A stretch of 53,631 nucleotides of DNA from Dehalococcoidia bacterium (GTDB lineage Bacteria; Chloroflexota; Dehalococcoidia; GIF9; AB-539-J10), in NCBI GenBank assembly GCA_016933195.1, contig JAFGBN010000058.1, forward strand, positions 1 through 53,631, written 5' to 3'. Under the pieces are notes generated by a model. That model ran no database searches. It saw only the letters and a program-made list of their open reading frames with translations, and had not been told where the DNA came from. A program made the translations under genes and the position numbers. Positions 25,383-32,466 of the stretch are shown here, piece after piece; positions within the stretch are counted from its first letter, which is position 1; each line of letters begins with the position of its first letter.

Positions 25383-26951
25383 TTAAAGGTTAATATTAGA
25401 ATATTTCTTCCACGGTCTGGTTACAGTTTTATTTTCCAAAGCGTCCAATGCTCTATTTATCATTTTCCTGGTATCCTGAGGCATAATTACATCATCAATG
25501 TAACCTCGCTCGGCACCACAATAGGGGTTTTCATAAAGCTCCCGGTATTCGTTTATCCTCTTTGCTCTTACCTCTTTGGGATTCTCCGCCTTCTTTATCT
25601 CCCTGGCAAAGATGACGCTAGCTGCAGTTTCAGCACCAACAATAGTTATGCGAGCAATGGGCCAGGCGAAGACAAAATCAGCGCCGATGGACTTGTCCAG
25701 CATCCCATAGTGAGCCCCAGCATATGATTTCCTCACCACAATTGAAATCAGGGGCACGGTAGCCTCGGCCCAGGCAAAGAGCAGCTTAGCGCCATGCCGC
25801 AATATGCCCTTCCAATCCTGCTGGGAACCTATCATGTAACCAGGGCAATCCTGAAGGCTAACCAAAGGGATGTTAAACAAATCACAGAACCTAATAAACC
25901 TGGCTCCTTTATCTGCGGCATCAATATCTACACTTCCTGCTGCCCACATTGGTTGGCTAGCTATCACGCCCACGGGGCGCCCATTAAAACGAGCGAAACC
26001 TGTTATCATATTCCTGGCATAAAGTCCCATGGTCTCAAAGAAATAGCCATCGTCCACTATCCTTTTGATTACCTCATGCATGTCAAAAGGACGATATTGC
26101 TCCTCGGGAACCAAGGTATTTAAGTCGGGGCTAATCCTTTCCGGGTCATCCTTAGTCTCAATGCGAGGTGGTTTCTCTTTGTTATTGGAGGGGAAGAAAG
26201 ACAAGAGTTCTTTCGCCTTATCCAGGGCATCCTTATCATCCTCAGCTACTATATGTGTCTGGCCTGATTTGACAGCATGTGCCTTATATCCTGACAATTC
26301 CTCAAGGCTGATTTCCTCCCCCGTTTGTGTTTTGACAAAGGCGGAACCAGCAATTCCCATAAAGCCAGTATGTCTGGCTTGAATGAGGAAATCCTGCATT
26401 ACAGGATGGTATGCCTGCCCTCCCAAGCAAGGACCTAGTAGCAAAGCTACTTGAGGGATTATGCCTGAGGCTAATATCTGAGACTTAAATAACCACCCGT
26501 AGGCTTCCAGACAATCCATCCCTTCTTGAAGTCGAGCTCCACCAGAATCATTCATGCCTATGAAGGGCCATCCCTGTTCTTTGGCAAATTCAATAGCTCG
26601 AACGAATTTCTTGCCATGGTATTCGCCATAACTGCCAACCATAGCAGTAAAGTCTTCAGCAGCGGCGACAACCGTCCTTCCATTTACCCTGCCAAAGCCG
26701 GTAATAACTCCCTCAGCAGGTACCTCCTTTTCATCCATGCCAAAAGCGCTTGTCCTATGCTTAACGAATAAACCTATCTCGGTGAAGGTCCCAGGGTCGA
26801 AGAAATAGTCTATCCTCTCCCTGGCTGACATTTGTCCCTTTTTATGGCGCTCTTCAATTGCCTTGGGACCCCCCATCTGCAAAATGTGCTCTCGCCTCTG
26901 CTTCAACTCTCCCAAGCTCTCCACGTTTTTGCTGCCAGATTCATCATTCAT
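25383..26951 (-). CDS. acyl-CoA carboxylase carboxyltransferase subunit
   Basis: 522 residues. Transfers carboxyl from carboxybiotin to an acyl-CoA such as propionyl-CoA (malonyl-CoA ACC/PCC beta family). Both crotonase-like halves are present: FIGMNDSGGARLQEGMD and GPCLGGQAYHP in the first, LQDCPGYMIGSQQD and KSYAGAHYGML in the second. AAGGAGG supports the start. No biotin carrier or biotin carboxylase gene lies nearby in the window. Substrate is not decided by sequence. First gene of the minus-strand operon with the two acyl-CoA dehydrogenases. Confidence 0.93.
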   Translation of the reverse strand: MNDESGSKNVESLGELKQRREHILQMGGPKAIEERHKKGQMSARERIDYFFDPGTFTEIGLFVKHRTSAFGMDEKEVPAEGVITGFGRVNGRTVVAAAEDFTAMVGSYGEYHGKKFVRAIEFAKEQGWPFIGMNDSGGARLQEGMDCLEAYGWLFKSQILASGIIPQVALLLGPCLGGQAYHPVMQDFLIQARHTGFMGIAGSAFVKTQTGEEISLEELSGYKAHAVKSGQTHIVAEDDKDALDKAKELLSFFPSNNKEKPPRIETKDDPERISPDLNTLVPEEQYRPFDMHEVIKRIVDDGYFFETMGLYARNMITGFARFNGRPVGVIASQPMWAAGSVDIDAADKGARFIRFCDLFNIPLVSLQDCPGYMIGSQQDWKGILRHGAKLLFAWAEATVPLISIVVRKSYAGAHYGMLDKSIGADFVFAWPIARITIVGAETAASVIFAREIKKAENPKEVRAKRINEYRELYENPYCGAERGYIDDVIMPQDTRKMINRALDALENKTVTRPWKKYSNINL

Positions 26952-27042
26952 GAACTAAGCCTCCTTTAACTCTGAAATGGACTACCTGTGTGGATGTGGC
27001 CATTATAGCAGATGACTGGCAAACTCCACAAAGCTAGGGGCC

Positions 27043-27080
27043 TCAGCCACCTAGTACTAATGTCAGCCACCTAGTACTAA
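27043..27080. repeat. tandem pair of TCAGCCACCTAGTACTAA
   Basis: Two 18-base copies, two bases apart, directly upstream of the pilB promoter. The 13-base core CACCTAGTACTAA occurs again at 42659-42671 upstream of pilT. Confidence 0.7.
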
Positions 27081-27087
27081 GTATTCA

Positions 27088-27115
27088 TTGACAACTTGGT
27101 TCATTATGTTAATAT
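27088..27115 (+). promoter_or_regulatory. pilB promoter, leaderless layout
   Basis: TTGACA, 16 bases, TAATAT, with the ATG at 27123 only seven bases after the -10 box and no ribosome binding site. Confidence 0.6.
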
Positions 27116-27122
27116 TGATACT

Positions 27123-29483
27123 ATGTCTACGAAGGCAACAATGGCAGCGAGGGAAAGTCAAATAAAGCAACTCAGTAGCCAGCTCGTTCAGCGGTTTGAG
27201 AGCCAGCACTATGAGGTGGAACAAAATGCCACTGCTAAAGGCAAATCTGGAGGCGAACATAGCTTTGACATCTTAGCGCGCAAAAGCCATGATTTTGTCA
27301 CCTATACTATTGCCGTAGGCATTATCGCTTCTGACGATAATCAGGAGATAAGCTTGGGGGAGGCATTCGCCTTTGATGACAAATGCTATGACTGTGGCAT
27401 TCAAGATAAGGCTCTCATAGCTCTCCCCAAACTTGATTCCATGGCCACCCGCTTCGCCCAGGGACAGCGAATAAAAGTCTTCGACGAGGAAAGCCTGAAG
27501 ACCCTCTTATCTTCGCCATTACCCACCCCCCCAGCTAAAGAAGGCCCATTCAACTGGCAAACAAAGTCCCAATTTCTGGAATCTTTAGCTAAGTCTGGCT
27601 ATAACGTCGAGGAGACCGCTAAGGTTACAGGAAAATCAGGAGCTGAATACGTTTTCGACATCCTGGCCTCCCTGGATGATGGCCTAATAGCACACAAGCT
27701 AGGCATAGATATAATAACCAGTAACGAAGTCAGCCTGAGCCAAGTATCCCTGTTCGACACCAAAACCTATGATACTGGAATTTACAACAAGGTCATGCTT
27801 ATCTCAGGTGAACCTACCAAAGAAGCAGAGCAATTTGCCTCTCAGCAGAGGATAAAGATACTCAGACTTGGCAGCCAAAAGGGGAAGACCCCCGTCAAAG
27901 AGGAGGCCTCCGGGGAAACTATTGTTGAAGCCCCCGGCAAAGCTGAAGCGCTTGGCCTTCAAAACGCACTTGAGAAAGTGCTGGCTCAGGTGCCTGAGGA
28001 AAAACTGTTCAGGCGCAGGTCTCAACCTGAAGCCTTACAGTTGATTCCTGAAGCTATGGCAAGAAGATTTAATGCCATGCCAATAGCCATTATGAACAAT
28101 GCCCTACAGGTGGCTATGGCAGACCCCACCGACATCTTTGCCCTGGAAGCCCTGGCATTACAGAGCCGCATGAGAATAGAACCCGTAGCTGCTAGTATGA
28201 AACAAATTCGGGAAGCCATTGACTTCAACTATAAAAGCTTCGGGCAAATCGAAGAACAAATATCCCGTATTCCGGGAACAGAGCCAGCTGACGTACAAAC
28301 ACTGATTGAAGCCAGTGAGGATGCTCCAGTAGCCAGCGCTTTGCGCATCATAATAGATGAGGCAAGTAAAGCCAGAGCCTCTGACGTTCACATTGAGCCA
28401 GATGAAGATAGACTAAGAATCCGCTATCGCATTGATGGCGCCCTTCAGGATGTCATGTCCCTTCCCCTGAAAATACATCTCCCCCTTACCTCCCGAGTGA
28501 AAATAATGGCTGATATGAATATTGCCGACCATCTTCGCCCTCAGGACGGACAGTTTTCTATTGAATCTAAAGGCAAGCCTTTAGATGTTCGTGTGGCCAC
28601 CTCCCCCACCGTGCGTGGTGAAACCACGGTGCTACGCCTTCTGGATAAGTCACTGGCGGTCATAGACATGGCAGAGTTAGGTTTTTCTCCCCATGCTTTG
28701 GCTAAATATGAAGATATGCTCAAGGTTCCTTTCGGTATGATTCTAATCAGCGGTCCCACAGGAGCAGGCAAGACCACTACCCTTTACGCCTCAGTAAACA
28801 GGCTGGATAAGATATCCCGAAACATAATCACCATTGAGGACCCCGTGGAGTACCACTTTGCCAATATGAACCAGATTCAGGTCAATGCCAGGGCAGGAGT
28901 TACCTTTGCCAGCGGGCTACGCAGCATATTGCGTCTCGACCCTGACGTCATACTTGTAGGTGAGATTCGCGATGCCGAGACCGCCCGGATAGCTGTTCAA
29001 TCAGCTTTGACAGGCCATTTAGTCCTCTCTTCCATCCACGCCAATGATGCCATAGGCGTTATCTTCCGCCTACTCGACCTGGGTATAGAACCCTTCCTGG
29101 TATCGTCGGCAGTTATCGGCGTGGTAGCTCAGCGTATGGTACGCCGTATCTGCCCCGATTGCTCCACCTATTCAGAGGCTTCCTTAGTGGAGCAATCGGC
29201 TTACGCCGATGAGATGGAAGAAAAGCGGACTGAGTTTCTCTACGGCACTGGCTGTGAGCTATGCAGCTATACCGGATATCGGGGAAGAACAGGACTTTTC
29301 GAAATTTTGCGCCTTAGCGACAGGACAAGGATGCAAATACTTAATCGTGCCAGCACTGCCGAGATTCGACAGCAGGCGATTGAAGAGGGAATGGTGCCCT
29401 TAATTAAGGACGGCATGCTCAAAGTAAAGGACGGCATCACCACCGTATCCGAGGTCCTGCGTAACGCTTACTTTACAGAGTAG
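27123..29483 (+). CDS. pilB: PilB-type pilus extension ATPase with two N-terminal Mrr-like domains
   Basis: 786 residues from ATG 27123; a TTG nine codons earlier overlaps the promoter. Residues about 10-130 and 140-250 are two copies of one domain (KSGGEHSFDILA and KSGAEYVFDILA), like the PD-(D/E)XK Mrr fold but without the later ExK residues. Then come an MshEN domain (about 275-365) and the GspE/PilB ATPase with GPTGAGKTT (about 544), DPDVILVGEIRD, SSIHAND and a zinc motif CPDC...CELC (about 677-713). It powers pilus assembly at the inner membrane. First gene of the pilus locus, with its own promoter. Confidence 0.92.
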   Translation: MSTKATMAARESQIKQLSSQLVQRFESQHYEVEQNATAKGKSGGEHSFDILARKSHDFVTYTIAVGIIASDDNQEISLGEAFAFDDKCYDCGIQDKALIALPKLDSMATRFAQGQRIKVFDEESLKTLLSSPLPTPPAKEGPFNWQTKSQFLESLAKSGYNVEETAKVTGKSGAEYVFDILASLDDGLIAHKLGIDIITSNEVSLSQVSLFDTKTYDTGIYNKVMLISGEPTKEAEQFASQQRIKILRLGSQKGKTPVKEEASGETIVEAPGKAEALGLQNALEKVLAQVPEEKLFRRRSQPEALQLIPEAMARRFNAMPIAIMNNALQVAMADPTDIFALEALALQSRMRIEPVAASMKQIREAIDFNYKSFGQIEEQISRIPGTEPADVQTLIEASEDAPVASALRIIIDEASKARASDVHIEPDEDRLRIRYRIDGALQDVMSLPLKIHLPLTSRVKIMADMNIADHLRPQDGQFSIESKGKPLDVRVATSPTVRGETTVLRLLDKSLAVIDMAELGFSPHALAKYEDMLKVPFGMILISGPTGAGKTTTLYASVNRLDKISRNIITIEDPVEYHFANMNQIQVNARAGVTFASGLRSILRLDPDVILVGEIRDAETARIAVQSALTGHLVLSSIHANDAIGVIFRLLDLGIEPFLVSSAVIGVVAQRMVRRICPDCSTYSEASLVEQSAYADEMEEKRTEFLYGTGCELCSYTGYRGRTGLFEILRLSDRTRMQILNRASTAEIRQQAIEEGMVPLIKDGMLKVKDGITTVSEVLRNAYFTE

Positions 29484-29536
29484 CATGATAAATACGACCA
29501 AAATGCAAGAGAGACAACAAAAGAGCACGACTGGAA

Positions 29537-29971
29537 ATGCAGAATATAATAAGCCCTAAGCACGAAACCCTAAATGAGAATCAAATTGCAAAAACCAAAA
29601 TGCAAAATGACAAAGCAAGATTCAAAAATGAATTTAAGGGCCGCGTGTACAAACTTGCATTGGATGTAATAGCATTCATGGAGCAATTGCCAATGGAACA
29701 AACTTCGAGGATTATCAGCGACCAGTTGTTGCGGAGCACTACCAGCATTGGTGCCAACGTGATTGAGGCTCAGGCAGCTTCTCCAAGGAAAGACTATACC
29801 AATTTCTTCAATTATTCATTGAAATCGGCAAATGAGTGCAAGTTCTGGTTAGGATTGCTCAGAGATTCCAGCCGAGGCGACAAAGAGACCGTCAATAGAC
29901 TTCTAAAAGAGACCACGGAGATTGCCAATATACTTGCCACCAGTGTTCTGACCTTGAAAGGGAGAAAATGA
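29537..29971 (+). CDS. four-helix-bundle protein (23S rRNA intervening-sequence family)
   Basis: 144 residues. The core KLALDVIAFMEQLP, SDQLLRSTTSIGANVIEAQA and FFNYSLKSANECKFWLGLL is the S23/four-helix-bundle family found in 23S rRNA insertions and elsewhere. Its role is unknown. The N-terminal 30 residues (ENQIAKTKMQNDKARFKNEF) come from A-rich reiterated sequence (words like CAAAATGCAAAATGAC) and are probably not core. It lies between pilB and pilC, flanked by AT-rich repeats, which suggests insertion into the pilus operon. Confidence 0.75.
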   Translation: MQNIISPKHETLNENQIAKTKMQNDKARFKNEFKGRVYKLALDVIAFMEQLPMEQTSRIISDQLLRSTTSIGANVIEAQAASPRKDYTNFFNYSLKSANECKFWLGLLRDSSRGDKETVNRLLKETTEIANILATSVLTLKGRK

Positions 29972-30073
29972 GGCACTTTTGCATTTTGAATTGTAATTTT
30001 GATTTTTTATCTTTGACCTTTGATATTGTTTAGGATTTAGAGTTTAGGTATTAGTTATTTAGGTGAGGTGGTC
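29972..30073. repeat. AT-rich reiterated sequence between the four-helix gene and pilC
   Basis: Short reiterated words GCATTTTGAATT, TTTGACCTTTGATATT, TTTAGGATTTAGAGTTTAGG. Similar text is found at 15650-15720, 17125-17200 and 42485-42625. Confidence 0.5.
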
Positions 30074-31285
30074 ATGGATTATCAATATACGGGCTACACC
30101 GAGGATAAGAGAATAGTAAAAGGGAGGCTTTCCGCTTCCAGTGAGGAAGCTGCCACCGATATGCTGGCTTACAGCGGCTGCAAGGTACTCAGCCTCAAAG
30201 AGATTACGCCATTTGTCAAAGGTGCGGGCTTTTCTGCCCGCTTCTCCCCGATAAACCCGATGGAAGTGATAATGTTCACTCGCCAGCTAGCTTTGTTGCT
30301 GGAGTCAGGCACCGATATCGTCACTGCGCTGGAGCTATTGCAGGCTCAGGTGACCAGCCGCAGCTTGAAGAAGATAATTGCTGGCGTGGTTGAGGATATT
30401 CGTAGCGGTAGCCCTTTCTCCCAAGCTCTGAGCAAGCACCCCCATGCTTTTCCCCAAACCTATCATCGGCTGGCAGCAGTGGGGGAAAAAACAGGGAATC
30501 TAGAAGTGGTATTAAGGCGAGCCGCTGACTACATGGAAAGGAACCTTACCACGCAAAAAAAGGTAAAGAACGCCTTAATTTACCCCGTTATCCTTTTTAT
30601 CCTGACTATCGGAGTCGTCGGGGTAATGGTGGGGTTCGTTTTCCCTGCCTTCACCAGCTTTTACGCGTCTTTTAACGTCGAGTTGCCTGCAACAACCAGA
30701 GCGCTTATCGCCCTCACCGATTGGCTGCGGAGTTACGGCCTCTGGATTCTGCTGGTTATAGTGGTCATCATAGCGGCAGGATACGCTTATACCAGGACAC
30801 CGGCGGGCAGGTACCAATGGGGTAAGTTAATGCTAACCTTGCCCCGCTTCGGGCATATCAACCTACTCAATGAGCTTTCCCGCTGTTGCCGCAGCCTGGC
30901 ATTGCTGTTTAGCAGCGGTTTACCGCTGCCCGAGGCAATGACCCTGGTCATTCAGGGCACCAATAATAAAGCTATGGAAGCAGCGTTGAGTGAAGTCCAG
31001 CAGGACATGATTGCCGGTGCCGGCTTATCTGGCCCCATGGCTAAGAATAAGCTTTTCATGCCCCTCATGGTACAGATGACCGCTGTGGGTGAGGGCACTG
31101 GTAACCTGGATAGCGCACTAACCACTGTAGCCCAAAGCTACGAGACCGAGGCGGATGATAAAACCAAAGCTCTCGTTGCCGTTATTACTCCAGCTACGAC
31201 TGTAATTATCGCCTTAATAATTGGTTTCATTGCCATATCCCTGGTCTCGGCTATGTACTCCATCTACGGCTCAGTGAATGTCTGA
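30074..31285 (+). CDS. pilC: PilC-type inner-membrane platform protein
   Basis: 403 residues from ATG 30074 (GAGGTGG upstream). Couples the PilB motor to pilin assembly. It has two GspF/PilC domains, each with the family signature (LALLLESGTDIVTALELL and LALLFSSGLPLPEAMTLV), and three membrane segments (about residues 170-195, 215-240 and 370-398). The N-terminal DYQYTGYTEDKRIVKG is typical of the family. Cognate partner of the pilB at 27123-29483. Confidence 0.93.
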   Translation: MDYQYTGYTEDKRIVKGRLSASSEEAATDMLAYSGCKVLSLKEITPFVKGAGFSARFSPINPMEVIMFTRQLALLLESGTDIVTALELLQAQVTSRSLKKIIAGVVEDIRSGSPFSQALSKHPHAFPQTYHRLAAVGEKTGNLEVVLRRAADYMERNLTTQKKVKNALIYPVILFILTIGVVGVMVGFVFPAFTSFYASFNVELPATTRALIALTDWLRSYGLWILLVIVVIIAAGYAYTRTPAGRYQWGKLMLTLPRFGHINLLNELSRCCRSLALLFSSGLPLPEAMTLVIQGTNNKAMEAALSEVQQDMIAGAGLSGPMAKNKLFMPLMVQMTAVGEGTGNLDSALTTVAQSYETEADDKTKALVAVITPATTVIIALIIGFIAISLVSAMYSIYGSVNV

Positions 31286-31464
31286 GCGAGGAGGTTATGA
31301 ACCACATGCGTATGGGTTCAATCATAGAGGGTGGAAGCAGAGCTAGAAAGATATTTGCTTAGACCGGCTCTGTCTTTACCATGTTACTTGCATATTCCAG
31401 AAGGAGACATTAGACTGATATACGAGGAATAACGGAAAGCAGAAACTTGAGAAGCTGGTGAACT

Positions 31465-31944
31465 ATGCCACGGCCAAAGAAGCTTTGTAAAGTCCTTCAG
31501 GACAACTCCAAAGGCGTGGGGCTTGTTGAGGCGCTAATCGCCGTGGCCATATTGGGAATGATTGCCGTAGCCTTTCTCAACGGGCTATTCACTGCCTTCA
31601 AGTCCGACATCGTCGCCAGTGAACAGACTACTGCTGAGAGTCTGGCCAGGAGTGAGCTGGAGTATCTCAGGAACATTAGTTATGACTCCTTCTACAATTC
31701 CGATGAGCCTCCATCGCTCCTCTTCCCATACGAGCTTCCAGATGACCCTCCCGAGTGGGATCCATCTCGTGCCCTTGATGAGCATTATGCTGGCTACACA
31801 ATAGACGTCAGTGGTGTGCCTATCGACCCCGACAGCCACGAAGTACTACCATCTGGAGACAAGGGCATGCTCGAAATGACGGTGGAGGTCTATCATCAGG
31901 GACACCTTGTGCTTACCACCAGCACTTATAAGGTGAGCAGATGA
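31465..31944 (+). CDS. minor pseudopilin, PilV/GspI-like (cassette A, gene 1)
   Basis: 159 residues. Prepilin leader of 17 residues (MPRPKKLCKVLQDNSKG), cleaved before VGLVEALIAVAILG, with Glu at +5 and a hydrophobic helix. The exported domain is acidic and aromatic. It is paralogous to 35107-35568: leaders and about 50 bases of upstream DNA match. The stop overlaps the next gene's ATG by four bases (ATGA). The 178-base gap before it contains only a 21-codon frame at 31297 behind AGGAGG. Confidence 0.85.
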   Translation: MPRPKKLCKVLQDNSKGVGLVEALIAVAILGMIAVAFLNGLFTAFKSDIVASEQTTAESLARSELEYLRNISYDSFYNSDEPPSLLFPYELPDDPPEWDPSRALDEHYAGYTIDVSGVPIDPDSHEVLPSGDKGMLEMTVEVYHQGHLVLTTSTYKVSR

Positions 31945-32432
31945 ACTGGCTACATAAAAACGAAGGGGGCTTTACCTTACTTGAGCTTTTGATATCTCTA
32001 CCCATAGCAGCCCTTGTTGTATATGCCGCCACGGGGGCAATTTTTCAGGTGTTGAATAGTACGCGTGCCAGCAACTATATTCTTGCTTACAGGCAGGTGC
32101 AGACTGCCGGATACTGGGTCACCAACGATGGTATCCAGGCACAAGACATCAGCGTTCCCGCTTACCCCGGCTTTCCCTTCACACTTAGCTGGACCGACTG
32201 GGACGATGATGAAGTTCACGAGGTTGAGTATTCTCTAGATGGAACGGAACTCTGTCGGCAGGAGACCATCAACGGTGGCGGGACAACCACTTTCGTGCCA
32301 GGCCAAGATTTTGATTCATCACGGACCAGTTGCGAGTGGGATGGCAGTGTGCTTACCTTCTGTGTAACAGCGACGCTGGGCGAGCAAAGCGCCACCAGGA
32401 CCTATGAGATTAAACCTCGACCCCTGGCGTAA
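31941..32432 (+). CDS. minor pseudopilin, PilW-like (cassette A, gene 2)
   Basis: 163 residues. Short prepilin leader (MNWLHKNEGG) cleaved before FTLLELLISLP, Glu at +5. The C-terminal domain ends in RTYEIKPRP, closely matching RTFEVKPRP of the cassette B gene at 35876-36391. Cysteines at CRQE, CEWD and FCVT may form disulphides outside the cell. Translation is coupled to gene 1. Confidence 0.85.
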   Translation: MNWLHKNEGGFTLLELLISLPIAALVVYAATGAIFQVLNSTRASNYILAYRQVQTAGYWVTNDGIQAQDISVPAYPGFPFTLSWTDWDDDEVHEVEYSLDGTELCRQETINGGGTTTFVPGQDFDSSRTSCEWDGSVLTFCVTATLGEQSATRTYEIKPRPLA

Positions 32433-32466
32433 GAAATAAGTGTAACGCTGTAATAGCATAAGTTAG

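Noticed and set aside
27063-27260. Minus-strand frame overlapping the pilB start
   Set aside because: Lies opposite the clear pilB coding frame and the promoter; composition explains it.
31297-31362. 21-codon frame with AGGAGG before it
   Set aside because: Product (contains GSIIEGGSRARKIFA) matches nothing recognised and the paralogous cassette B leader lacks it.
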